64,000 bases of DNA from the NCBI GenBank assembly GCA_041538185.1, contig JBGORM010000002.1, positions 310,001-374,000 on the forward strand, written 5' to 3'. Positions 10,105 through 18,703 of the stretch are shown piece after piece (positions within the stretch are counted from its first letter, which is position 1; every line of letters starts with the position of its first letter). The translations under genes and the position numbers were made by a program. Below the pieces are notes generated by a model. It was not told the origin of the DNA. It saw only the letters and a list, made by a program, of their open reading frames with translations, and ran no database searches. This DNA is from Melioribacteraceae bacterium 4301-Me (GTDB taxonomy: Bacteria > Bacteroidota > Ignavibacteria > Ignavibacteriales > Melioribacteraceae).

Positions 10105-10107
10105 AAA

Positions 10108-10257
10108 TTGAATAATGGTTTTTTAACTTTTTTAGAAAATAACGCAATTTATATCGTTCTTTTTATTGTGCTTGTTGTATGGTTCGGTATTTTTCTTTTT
10201 ATGCTGAATACTGATAAACGATTGAAAGAAATTGAAAAAGAACTAAAGGAGAAATAA
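10108..10257 (+). CDS. ccmD: Small membrane protein CcmD
   Basis: A 49-residue gene starting at TTG 10108, three bases after the ccmC stop and four bases before ccmE. A GAGG ribosome binding site (10097-10100) sits about 7 bases upstream. The product has a short N-terminal segment (MNNGFLTFLENN), a single membrane helix (about residues 13-33) and a charged, basic/acidic helical tail (KRLKEIEKELKEK). This size, topology and location are those of CcmD, which stabilises the CcmC-haem-CcmE complex. CcmD sequences are poorly conserved, so the call rests on position and topology. No in-frame ATG can serve as start. Confidence 0.85.
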   Translation: MNNGFLTFLENNAIYIVLFIVLVVWFGIFLFMLNTDKRLKEIEKELKEK

Positions 10258-10261
10258 TACC

Positions 10262-10651
10262 ATGAAAAATAAATATTTATTTGGTGGAGCAATTATTGTT
10301 ATCTTTCTTGCCATAATGATTTATTTGTTTACACAAACTAATATACAATACGAAACAAATTTTGATAAAGTTATGGCTTCATCAAAAACTGTTAAAGCTA
10401 CTGGAAGCTGGGTAAAAGAAAAAAGCTATCAAATTGATAAAGCTAATAATCTTTTTACTTTTTATATGAAGGACCAAAATGGTAGGATAATGAAAATAGT
10501 TTATCATGGCACAATCCCAAATAATTTTGAATCTTCTACAAGTGTTGTTGTTACAGGTAAATATGCCAACGGCTATTTTAATGCTACAGATATTTTAACT
10601 AAATGTCCTTCTAAATATCAAGAGCAGACAGCTCAAAATGTCGGCTCTTAA
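10262..10651 (+). CDS. ccmE: Haem chaperone CcmE, cysteine (CxxxY) type
   Basis: A 129-residue periplasmic haem chaperone anchored by one N-terminal helix (residues 5-23), followed by the OB-fold domain. It takes haem from CcmC and delivers it to CcmF. In the classical protein haem binds covalently to a His in an HxxxY motif; here the motif is KCPSKY, with Cys115 and Tyr119 (CxxxY). This is the variant described in archaea and some bacteria with an altered System I. The ATG start has AAGGAG about ten bases upstream. The gene sits in the order ccmC-ccmD-ccmE-ccmF, which confirms the identity. Confidence 0.95.
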   Translation: MKNKYLFGGAIIVIFLAIMIYLFTQTNIQYETNFDKVMASSKTVKATGSWVKEKSYQIDKANNLFTFYMKDQNGRIMKIVYHGTIPNNFESSTSVVVTGKYANGYFNATDILTKCPSKYQEQTAQNVGS

Positions 10652-10671
10652 CAGTTAGAAAAGGAGCAATT

Positions 10672-13074
10672 ATGATTGGCAATATATTACTTACAACAGC
10701 ACTAATCTCCGCTGTTTTTACAATTATAATGTATTACCTAACTTACAAAGGTTATGAAAATACACTTGGATTGGCAAGAATTGGCTATCATGCAACTGCA
10801 GTTATGGTGATTGCCGCTGCTGTTATTTTGCTTCACGCTATTCTTACTCATCAATACCAATACAAATATGTGTTTGATTATAGTGGGTCGGGGTTGCCTA
10901 CTGGACTTCTAATATCTACTTTTTATGCTGGACAGGAAGGAAGTTTTATGCTTTGGACCCTGTGGTCTGTGATTATAGGTTTAATCTTGCTTGATTACAC
11001 AGCTAAAAGAGGTGACCTTGAACCAAGAGTTATGATGGTCTTTACTTTGGCTATTGCAGCTTTGTTAATAATGGTAAGTCCATTACTAAAATCGCCGTTC
11101 CACTATATTTGGTCCCAAACGGATTTCTTGGACATAAAATACTTGAACCCTTCTTACCTTACCCTGCCATCTTTGCAAAACTACCTTTTCTCGGACCCTA
11201 ACTCTAATAGACATTTTTTCCAAATAAGTAAAGACTCATACGCTGCCTTACTCTCGAGTGGTATTACAATAAATGATTTTATAATTCAAGGCAAAGGATT
11301 AAATCCATTACTTCAGAATTTTTGGATGCAGATACATCCACCCATGTTATTTATTGGCTTTTCAATGTCAGCTGTTCCTTTCTCTTTTGCTCTGGCAGCA
11401 TTAATGAAAAACGATTATAAAGAATGGGTAAAACAATCTTTACCTTGGGTTCTGGCAGGAAGTATGGTTTTGGGCCTGGCAATTATGTTAGGCGGTTACT
11501 GGGCTTATGGAGTTTTAGGCTGGGGAGGATATTGGGGATGGGACCCAGTTGAAAATTCTAGCCTTGTGCCATGGCTTGTTTCCGTAGCTTCAATTCATAC
11601 TATGCTTGTGCAGAAAAAAGCACAAGATAGTAATGGTGGCAGCAGATTCGTTAAAACAAACCTTATACTGTCAATTATGATTTTTGTACTGGTACTTTAT
11701 AGCACCTTTTTAACTAGAAGTGGAATTTTAGGCGATGCCTCTGTGCATTCATTTGTTGACCCTGGTATGACTGTATATCTTTTCTTGATTTTGTTACTCG
11801 CATTTTTTGCTATACTTGGTTTCGGTTTTATTATATATAGATGGAAATATTTGACAGAACATTTTAGTTACGAAGAAAATATTCTCTCACGTGAACTTGC
11901 ACTTTTTACAGGCTCAGTTGCTTTAATTGCTTCGGCTATTATTATTCTTGTAGGTACTTCTTCTCCAATTTTTGGACAAACAGTTCAGCTTAGTTTTTAC
12001 AGCGATTTAAATCTTCCTTTGGCAATTATAATTGCGATAATAAACGGATTGAGTTTATTACTAAAATGGAAGACCACTGATGGTAAAGATTTGCTAAATA
12101 AATCAAAATTTTCACTCGCTTCTGCCTTTGTTCTTACAATATTAATTATTGTTTTTGGCGGTGTTCATGAGTTGATGATGATTTTATTAACGTTTTCTTC
12201 TGCTTTTGCTTTATTTGTTAATCTTGAGATTATTGTTAAAGTTTTTAAGGGCAGAAAGAACCATTTGGGTGCTTACGTGGCTCATACTGGACTTGCTTTA
12301 TTTTTACTAGGAGTTATTGCTACTGCCGGTTATTCCAAAGAACAGCAGGTAGAATTAGTAAAAGGACAAAAGACAAAAGCTTTGGGATACGAACTAACTT
12401 TTAATGGCTATAAACCAATTGAAAATGGAACTAAATATGCATTTGATATTGAAGTCTCTAAAGGAAATAGTTCTAAAATTGTTTCTCCTGTAATGTATAT
12501 ATCCGATTTTAATAATAGTCTGATGAGAGAGCCCGATATTTTGGAAGGTCTTGCAAAAGATTTTTATGTTGAACCATTAAGTTATTCTGACGGTTCGGAA
12601 AATAGTTCTTCAAATGGTAAGAAAATTACGCTCAAAAAAGGAGAATCATATAACTATAGTGAAATGGTACTTACATTTCAATCATTTAAGCTTCCTAAAG
12701 ATGCTATGGCTGCTATGGCAAGCGGTTCTAAATTTACTATCACTGCTGAAATTAATGTGAAAGATAATGATAAAGAGTTTCTGCTGGAACCAGGAATAGA
12801 AATGGAAAATGGTCAGAGAAAGTCAGTTCCAGCTATGTCTAAGGAAATTAATTTGAGAATTGAGCTTACTAATATAAACGCTAATTCGGGACAAGCTGAA
12901 TTGGTTATATCTAAACTAGATGGCGACAATAATCAACCGGCTTCTCCAAAAGAGGTTTTAACTATAAATGCCAGTATAAAGCCATTTATTAGCTTGGTGT
13001 GGGCAGGTGTATTGATAATGGCCTTTGGATTTATTGTTTCTGCTTCAAGAAGAGCTAAGGAGTCAACTTTATAA
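10672..13074 (+). CDS. ccmF: Cytochrome c haem lyase subunit CcmF
   Basis: An 800-residue polytopic membrane protein that attaches haem to CxxCH motifs of apocytochromes. The WWD domain reads GGYWGWDPVENSSLVPW, and family histidines are seen in QIHPPMLFIGF, SIHTMLVQK and HTGLALFLLG. It is longer than the roughly 650 residues usual in proteobacteria. The extra length lies in a loop around residues 150-215 and in a large soluble segment around 560-770 before the final helix. The start has a strong AAGGAG. It ends the ccm run. The many multiheme cytochromes at 30-47 kb are obvious clients. CcmG and CcmH homologues are not seen here. Confidence 0.95.
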   Translation: MIGNILLTTALISAVFTIIMYYLTYKGYENTLGLARIGYHATAVMVIAAAVILLHAILTHQYQYKYVFDYSGSGLPTGLLISTFYAGQEGSFMLWTLWSVIIGLILLDYTAKRGDLEPRVMMVFTLAIAALLIMVSPLLKSPFHYIWSQTDFLDIKYLNPSYLTLPSLQNYLFSDPNSNRHFFQISKDSYAALLSSGITINDFIIQGKGLNPLLQNFWMQIHPPMLFIGFSMSAVPFSFALAALMKNDYKEWVKQSLPWVLAGSMVLGLAIMLGGYWAYGVLGWGGYWGWDPVENSSLVPWLVSVASIHTMLVQKKAQDSNGGSRFVKTNLILSIMIFVLVLYSTFLTRSGILGDASVHSFVDPGMTVYLFLILLLAFFAILGFGFIIYRWKYLTEHFSYEENILSRELALFTGSVALIASAIIILVGTSSPIFGQTVQLSFYSDLNLPLAIIIAIINGLSLLLKWKTTDGKDLLNKSKFSLASAFVLTILIIVFGGVHELMMILLTFSSAFALFVNLEIIVKVFKGRKNHLGAYVAHTGLALFLLGVIATAGYSKEQQVELVKGQKTKALGYELTFNGYKPIENGTKYAFDIEVSKGNSSKIVSPVMYISDFNNSLMREPDILEGLAKDFYVEPLSYSDGSENSSSNGKKITLKKGESYNYSEMVLTFQSFKLPKDAMAAMASGSKFTITAEINVKDNDKEFLLEPGIEMENGQRKSVPAMSKEINLRIELTNINANSGQAELVISKLDGDNNQPASPKEVLTINASIKPFISLVWAGVLIMAFGFIVSASRRAKESTL

Positions 13075-13298
13075 AAAATTTATTGAGCTCATTAATAAGA
13101 TATAATCTCGTTGCTTTCTTGTTAGCATTAGTTTTTACTCGATAATCTCAATGGTTGTATCTTTTCAAAATTATCAAAACCCTACACAAGCAATGTTTGA
13201 ATAAAAAGTGTTTCCTTTCTAAATATCAAACAGGCTATAATAAACTTTCTTACTTTTTTATACGATAATAAAGTGTGTGAAATAATGAGGTAGGGAAA

Positions 13299-13703
13299 AT
13301 GATAACAACATTAATTATTGAGGACGATAAAAAGTTCAGAGTCTTATTTAAAAGATTGTTAGAAAGAAAATTCAATTGCGAGATAGTTGAAGTCGAAAGC
13401 GTAAAACAAGCTATTGAATTAATCTCAAACACTAAGCCTAACATTATTTTTTTGGACCTAAATTTACCTGAAATGAATGGCAATGTTCTGATCGAAAAAT
13501 GTAAAGAATTAGATTGCAATATTCCTGTCGTTGTTATTTCTAATAATGATGAAAGAGAAACTGTTGAGAAAATTATTCGAATGGGAGTTGCTGATTATAT
13601 TTTAAAAACAAAATTTGTAACGCAAATGGAGGATAGAATAGAGCAAATTTTTAAAAAAACAGGAATAATTAAAAGAAGGTTGGGATATACAATAGAATTC
13701 TAA
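13299..13703 (+). CDS. Single-domain response regulator
   Basis: A 134-residue CheY-like receiver domain. The acidic cluster is IIEDD (residues 6-10), the phosphoacceptor is Asp53 in FLDLNLPEMNG, the switch residue is in VVISNND and the conserved Lys is in YILKTK. No output domain follows, so it must act by protein contact or in a phosphorelay. The start has a good ribosome binding site (GAGGTAGGG). No kinase is adjacent; the hybrid kinases at both ends of the window are only distant candidates. Its stop is two bases from the stop of the convergent radical SAM gene. Confidence 0.9.
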   Translation: MITTLIIEDDKKFRVLFKRLLERKFNCEIVEVESVKQAIELISNTKPNIIFLDLNLPEMNGNVLIEKCKELDCNIPVVVISNNDERETVEKIIRMGVADYILKTKFVTQMEDRIEQIFKKTGIIKRRLGYTIEF

Positions 13704-13705
13704 TT

Positions 13706-14695
13706 TTACCTGTTGTAAAATGGATTTTCTCTACATTCATTGAAATAAGGGCGGTAGTTTTCATTACTTTCCATCTCTTGAATCCACCCATTATGTAATC
13801 CATATTTTTCCATTAATCCAATCGCTTTCTCGTATTCAGAAGCACGAATTGGTCTGTCAATCAAAATATCTTTATACGCTTTGTTGGTTGGATAATACTG
13901 CGACATAAGTGAAACATGAACATTTGGGCTTAATTTTTCTGCAATAAATTTAAATACTTTTTCAGACTCAGCTAATCCGTTCGGTAAAACGAGATGTCTT
14001 ATTATTAACCCTCTTACAACAATGCCGTCTTCATAAACAAGCTCGTCTCCAACTTGATTATACATTTCTTTAATGGCTGCTGCAGTATATTCGAAATAAT
14101 TATCTACCTTTGAATATGTTTTAGCATATTCATTGTTCCCGTACTTAAAGTCTGGTAGATAAATATCGATAATTCCGTCATAAAGTTTTAATATTTCAAC
14201 CGAATCATAACCATTTGTATTGTATATAATTGGCAGTCTTAAGCCTTTTTGAACAGCAAGATAAATGCTTTTTAAGATTTGTGCAGAAAAATGAGTGGGC
14301 GACACTAAACCAATATTATGACAATTTCTGTTTTGAAGCTCAATCATAATATCAGCAAGTCGCTCAAAGCTTACTTCATTTTTTCGTTCTTCTTTCCAAT
14401 TTTGACTTATTTCGTAATTTTGACAAAACATGCAGCGTAAATTACAATTACCAAAAAAAATGTTCCCCGCACCTCGAGTTCCGCTTAATACAGGTTCCTC
14501 ACCAAAATGAGGAGTATATGATGAAACAATTGGCAGATAGCCGCTTAAACATTTGCCTAATTCATTTTCTTTCCTGTTTGTTAAGCAGGTTCTCGGACAG
14601 CATCGGCACGAGTTTAAAATTGAATCGGCATATTCTACTCTTCTTTTGAACTCACCGCTTTCAAATAATTTTATGTATGGTGGAACGTAATTCAT
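13706..14695 (-). CDS. PflX-like radical SAM protein (COG1313 type)
   Basis: A 329-residue radical SAM enzyme related to pyruvate-formate-lyase activating proteins. The SAM/4Fe-4S motif CNLRCMFC gives Cys84, Cys88 and Cys91 (CxxxCxxC). An N-terminal Cys-rich stretch (SCRCCPRTC followed by GKC, residues 30-49) is characteristic of the PflX group. Substrate unknown. No glycyl-radical enzyme gene is nearby, so a PFL-activating role should not be assumed. The gene lies alone, convergent with the small response regulator. Confidence 0.85.
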   Translation of the reverse strand: MNYVPPYIKLFESGEFKRRVEYADSILNSCRCCPRTCLTNRKENELGKCLSGYLPIVSSYTPHFGEEPVLSGTRGAGNIFFGNCNLRCMFCQNYEISQNWKEERKNEVSFERLADIMIELQNRNCHNIGLVSPTHFSAQILKSIYLAVQKGLRLPIIYNTNGYDSVEILKLYDGIIDIYLPDFKYGNNEYAKTYSKVDNYFEYTAAAIKEMYNQVGDELVYEDGIVVRGLIIRHLVLPNGLAESEKVFKFIAEKLSPNVHVSLMSQYYPTNKAYKDILIDRPIRASEYEKAIGLMEKYGLHNGWIQEMESNENYRPYFNECRENPFYNR

Positions 14696-14920
14696 TTGTA
14701 ATTTTTTTTTTCTTCAAAAATAAAAAATTTTTTGTTGTGGTTCTTTTTGCTACAAAATGCAGTAAACTCAATGTGAAATTTTTATGACGGTAATCATTAT
14801 TTTTCTAAAAGAGGTTTTAAATAGTGATTTAGAACACTAATAAGAACATGAAAGGTTGACTACAGTAAACAAGAATTTTATAATTGGCCATCAACAAAAA
14901 ATAAAAAAATGGGGGAAGTC

Positions 14921-16252
14921 ATGTACAAAAAAATAATTGTATCAAAATTATTTTTATTTGCTGCGGCTTTTAGTCTTACCATTCTACTTGCTTTTTGCTC
15001 GAAGGATGAGAATCCAATTGATTCAAATCAACAGTATTCACAAATAGATGGAAGACTAACAGGCGGTTCTGGTTTTAATAAACTGCTGAAAAATTCTTCG
15101 GCTGAAGGCATAGAAGGTGCTACTGTTACTGTCTATAAAGTTGAAGCTGACGGCAGTTTAAATTCGGTTTCTAACGGAACGGTTCAAACAGATGCACAAG
15201 GTAATTTTTCTATTCAAACAACTGCTAATGCTGAAAGCAACTTGCTTGTTGAATGTGTTAAAGGGAGCTCAAAATGGCAAGCAATTGTAAGCGGCGAGGT
15301 TAAGTATGGTCAGACTACTCATTGTCCTCCAATTAATGATGAGACTACCGAAGAAGCTAAAACATATTCACGAGTTAAGTCTGAAGGAAAGTCCTCTACT
15401 GTTACATATTCTGACATCAGAATGATTATAAACGCACAGCTTGCACAACAAATAAAGGCCGATGAATCCATAAGGGCACAAGTAATTTCAGCGCTGGAAA
15501 CGGCTGCAAATGCACGACTATCTTATTTATTAAGCAGCGATGTTAGTGCATCTTCTTCACAATTACAAGCTGTTGTAAATGCAGATGCCCAAGCACAGGT
15601 AAATTATGATAATGATCTTTACGTTAGTAACGACTCTCAAGCCAGCGCAGAGGTTGCATATTCTAATTATTGCAATACAATGATTAGTGCTTATACTAAT
15701 ACTGGATTGAAAGTAGAATCCGCTGCCAAAGCAATTCAAATAGCTGCTAAGGCTTTTGTTAAAGCTATGGTTAGTGCAAATTCTCAGACTAAATCAGCTT
15801 GTGAACAAAGTTCAGCTAAAATTTCAGCCTATTTTATTGCTAAAGCTTTAGAAGAGAACTTTAAAGCAATGGGTGCAACTCAAGCTCAAATTAATGCCGT
15901 TATTACTGCTGGTGCTGCTTTAAAATCCACTATTGTAACATCAACTACTGAAAGTGAAAGAGCTAATGCATTTGTGAAATATCATGATGATGTTCTAGTT
16001 CAGCTTAAGGCGGCAATGAATTCTTATGCACAGGCAATTACTACCGCTGACTCAGCAATTAATTCCGCTGCGGGTGCTAAAGCTATCTTAATTTCATCAC
16101 TTAATGTTGCAGCCTCTCCAGCTCTTATTGTGCAGGCTTACTTAACATTTTTTGGGGCTGTTCAGACAGTAGTTCAAACTGCTTTAAGCAATGCAACTCA
16201 AGCTCAAGTAAATAGTGCAACACAAGCATTAATTTTGGCAAACATTTATTAA
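14921..16252 (+). CDS. Alanine-rich lipoprotein with carboxypeptidase-regulatory-like N-domain
   Basis: A 443-residue predicted outer-membrane or periplasmic lipoprotein. The signal peptide ends in a lipobox-like LLAFC followed by SKDENP. Residues of about 35-125 resemble a carboxypeptidase regulatory-like beta domain (GATVTVYKV, TDAQGNFSIQT). The rest (about 150-440) is strongly Ala-, Gln- and Ser-rich and predicted helical, with many AxxAxxA-type spacings. Function unrecognised. I chose the ATG at 14921 rather than 14909, because the GGGGGA run (14910-14916) then becomes its ribosome binding site and the signal peptide starts normally (MYKKIIVSK). A strong terminator follows at 16274. Confidence 0.75.
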   Translation: MYKKIIVSKLFLFAAAFSLTILLAFCSKDENPIDSNQQYSQIDGRLTGGSGFNKLLKNSSAEGIEGATVTVYKVEADGSLNSVSNGTVQTDAQGNFSIQTTANAESNLLVECVKGSSKWQAIVSGEVKYGQTTHCPPINDETTEEAKTYSRVKSEGKSSTVTYSDIRMIINAQLAQQIKADESIRAQVISALETAANARLSYLLSSDVSASSSQLQAVVNADAQAQVNYDNDLYVSNDSQASAEVAYSNYCNTMISAYTNTGLKVESAAKAIQIAAKAFVKAMVSANSQTKSACEQSSAKISAYFIAKALEENFKAMGATQAQINAVITAGAALKSTIVTSTTESERANAFVKYHDDVLVQLKAAMNSYAQAITTADSAINSAAGAKAILISSLNVAASPALIVQAYLTFFGAVQTVVQTALSNATQAQVNSATQALILANIY

Positions 16253-16273
16253 TTATTCTGGCTGTAAAATGAG

Positions 16274-16306
16274 AAAGGGGTGCTGGAAAAAGGCACCCCT
16301 TTTTTA
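16274..16306 (+). terminator. Rho-independent terminator after the lipoprotein gene
   Basis: A perfect 10-base stem (AAAGGGGTGC at 16274-16283, GCACCCCTTT at 16293-16302) with a 9-base loop, followed by more T residues up to 16305. It lies 21 bases after the lipoprotein stop and may also act on hemL, which arrives from the other strand. Confidence 0.88.
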
Positions 16307-16347
16307 TAAGTGAAAACTTGACTACTGCAAGTAGGCTCGTCTTCGCA

Positions 16348-17637
16348 CTATAAAATGGTTTTCAATGATTCGTAGTGTGCCTTTATGGTCTTATCCATAT
16401 CCTCTGAAGAGTGTGCTGTAGAGACAAACATTGCTTCGAATTGTGCTGGTGCAAGGTAAATTCCTCTTTTTAGCATTTCATGAAAATATTTGCTGTAAAG
16501 AGAAGTATCAGATTTAACAGCGGATTTATAATCAACGACAGGTTGCTCTGTGAAAAACATGCACATCATAGAACCTATGCGGTTCATTACAAAATTTTTA
16601 TTTAGTTTTTTCATGTTTTCTCTGAATCCATTTTCAAGATAAGAAGATTTCTCTTCTAATTGATTATAAATTTCAGGATGATTTTTAATATAAGATAAAG
16701 CTGAATAGCCCGCGGACATAGCAAGAGGATTACCGCTAAGTGTACCGGCTTGGTAAATTGGTCCGCTAGGTGCAATCATTTCCATTATATCTTTTCTACC
16801 ACCAAAAGCACCGACAGGCAATCCAGCACCTATAATTTTACCAAAAGTTGTAAGGTCAGGTTTTATTCCGAAAATTTCTTGGGCGCCACCTTTTGAAACT
16901 CTAAATCCTGTCATTACTTCGTCAAATATTAAAATTATTTTTTCCTCAGAGCATATATTCCTTAATTGTTGAAGAAATTCCTTGTCGGGAATTACAACAC
17001 CCATATTTCCAGCAATCGGTTCAATAATTACTGCTGCAATTTCATTTTTATTTTTTATAATAAGTTCTTTTACAGAGTTAATGTTGTTGTAATCTGCCAA
17101 TAGAGTATCGGCAGCATTTCCTTTAGTGACGCCAGGACTTGTAGGCACACCGAGCGTTAAAGCTCCGGAGCCTGCTTTAATTAAGAAGTAGTCCGCATGC
17201 CCATGATAGCATCCCTCAAATTTTATGAATTTTTCTTTTCCTGTGTATCCTCTGGCGACTCTAACTGCACTCATGGTTGCTTCAGTTCCACTGTTAACCA
17301 TTCGAATCATCTCAATAGAGGGAACAAGCTCAGTAATTAATTTAGCCATTTTAACTTCTAGTTCTGTTGGTGCGCCGAAACTTGTAGAGGCTTCTATTGC
17401 TTCCAATAAAGCTGATTTTAGAAAATCTGGATTGTGACCAAAAAGATGTGGTCCCCAACTGCTTATATAATCAATATATTCATTACCGTCAACATCGAGC
17501 ATTTTAGAGCCGTATCCTTTAGCTATAAAAATTGGATTACCGCCAACAGACTTAAAAGCTCTTACTGGGGAATTTACTCCGCCCGGGATATACTTTTTTG
17601 CTTCATTAAATAGTTCTTCACTTTTTTTAATGTACAA
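16348..17637 (-). CDS. hemL: Glutamate-1-semialdehyde 2,1-aminomutase
   Basis: Converts glutamate-1-semialdehyde, made by HemA, into 5-aminolevulinate using PMP/PLP. The 429 residues match the family length. The PLP Lys is K267 in TFGKIIGAGLPVG, and the cofactor-binding DEVMTGFRV lies upstream at about 239-247. NSGTEATMSAVRVARG and CYHGHADYF are further family signatures. It is the last gene of the hem run on the minus strand. Initiation is at a TTG (17637) supported by AAGGTG five bases upstream. It lies 13 bases after hemB, so the two are probably co-transcribed. Confidence 0.97.
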   Translation of the reverse strand: MYIKKSEELFNEAKKYIPGGVNSPVRAFKSVGGNPIFIAKGYGSKMLDVDGNEYIDYISSWGPHLFGHNPDFLKSALLEAIEASTSFGAPTELEVKMAKLITELVPSIEMIRMVNSGTEATMSAVRVARGYTGKEKFIKFEGCYHGHADYFLIKAGSGALTLGVPTSPGVTKGNAADTLLADYNNINSVKELIIKNKNEIAAVIIEPIAGNMGVVIPDKEFLQQLRNICSEEKIILIFDEVMTGFRVSKGGAQEIFGIKPDLTTFGKIIGAGLPVGAFGGRKDIMEMIAPSGPIYQAGTLSGNPLAMSAGYSALSYIKNHPEIYNQLEEKSSYLENGFRENMKKLNKNFVMNRIGSMMCMFFTEQPVVDYKSAVKSDTSLYSKYFHEMLKRGIYLAPAQFEAMFVSTAHSSEDMDKTIKAHYESLKTIL

Positions 17638-17650
17638 TTTATCACCTTAT

Positions 17651-18634
17651 TTATTTTGTTTTACTTAGAAATTTTGCAGCGTCTTTTGCAAAGTAAGTTA
17701 GTATCATATCTGCCCCAGCGCGTTTAATAGCAACTAAAGATTCCATCATTATTCTTTCCTCGTCAATCCAGCCCAATTTGCCGGCTGCTTTAATCATAGC
17801 ATATTCACCACTTACCTGGTAAGCAGCTGTCGGCATTTGGAATTTTTCTTTCACTCTATGAATAATATCTAAATATGCACCGGCAGGTTTTACCATTATA
17901 ATATCCGCACCCTCTTCAATGTCTGTTTCAGCTTCTCTCAAAGCTTCTAATGCATTGGCTACGTCCATCTGGTGCGAGCGTCTATCTCCAAAAGCTGGCG
18001 CTGATTCTGCCGCATCTCTAAATGGTCCGTAATAACCAGAGGCGTATTTTACTGCGTAACTTATAATTGGGATTGTCTCGTATCCATTTTCATCTAAAAT
18101 TTTCCTTATTGCAGCAACGCGTCCATCCATCATATCTGACGGCGCAACTATATCTGCTCCAGCCTTTGCATGTGTTAGAGCTTCTTTTGCTAATAACTCA
18201 ATAGTTGTATCATTTAATATATGCTCACCGTCCAAGATACCGCAATGACCATGAGAAGTATACTCACATAAACATACATCAGTAATGACGAGAAGATTTT
18301 TTACCTCTTTTTTTATAGCTCTAATTGCTCTTTGAATGATGCCATTGGGATCATAAGCTTCTGTGCCCATTTCATCTTTGTGCTCTGGAATCCCAAATAA
18401 GATTACTGCAGGTATGCCTAAGTTTACAACTTCTTTGCATTCTTCAACAATAAAGTCAATTGACATTTGATATACGCCGGGCATTGATTTTACTTCTTTC
18501 TTTACTTTATTGCCCGGAACCACAAAAAGTGGGTAGATAAAATCGTTTACTGATAATGAGGTCTCTCTTACCATTTCGCGTACGAGCGGGTTGTATCTTA
18601 GTCTTCTTAATCTTTTTATAGGGAATTGTGCCAT
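17651..18634 (-). CDS. hemB: Delta-aminolevulinate dehydratase (porphobilinogen synthase)
   Basis: Condenses two 5-aminolevulinate molecules to porphobilinogen. In 327 residues both active-site lysines are visible: K196 in [15 protein letters not shown] and K249 in IMVKPAGAY. Cys121, Cys123 and Cys131 in [14 protein letters not shown] form the catalytic zinc site of the Zn-dependent class. The ATG has a strong AAGGAG ribosome binding site. Its short leader is made of a dispersed repeat shared with the 3' end of hemY (see 18639-18703). Confidence 0.97.
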   Translation of the reverse strand: MAQFPIKRLRRLRYNPLVREMVRETSLSVNDFIYPLFVVPGNKVKKEVKSMPGVYQMSIDFIVEECKEVVNLGIPAVILFGIPEHKDEMGTEAYDPNGIIQRAIRAIKKEVKNLLVITDVCLCEYTSHGHCGILDGEHILNDTTIELLAKEALTHAKAGADIVAPSDMMDGRVAAIRKILDENGYETIPIISYAVKYASGYYGPFRDAAESAPAFGDRRSHQMDVANALEALREAETDIEEGADIIMVKPAGAYLDIIHRVKEKFQMPTAAYQVSGEYAMIKAAGKLGWIDEERIMMESLVAIKRAGADMILTYFAKDAAKFLSKTK

Positions 18635-18638
18635 GTTA

Positions 18639-18703
18639 ACTCCTTCTCTGTGTCTTTGCGACTCTGCGGTAAAGATTAACCGCTGAGACGCTGAGACGCA
18701 GAG
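18639..18703. repeat. CTCTGCGTCT-type dispersed repeat spanning the hemY end and hemB leader
   Basis: An imperfect inverted arrangement. CTCTGTGTCTTTGCGACTCT and CGGTAAAG on the left are mirrored by AACCGCTGAGACG, CTGAGACGCAGAG on the right. Elements of this 'CTCTGCGTCTCTGCGGT' type are known as abundant short dispersed repeats in many bacterial genomes. Here the right half is translated in frame as the last residues of HemY (about SASQRLSG) and supplies its stop codon. The left half is the untranslated leader just before the hemB ribosome binding site. Confidence 0.65.
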
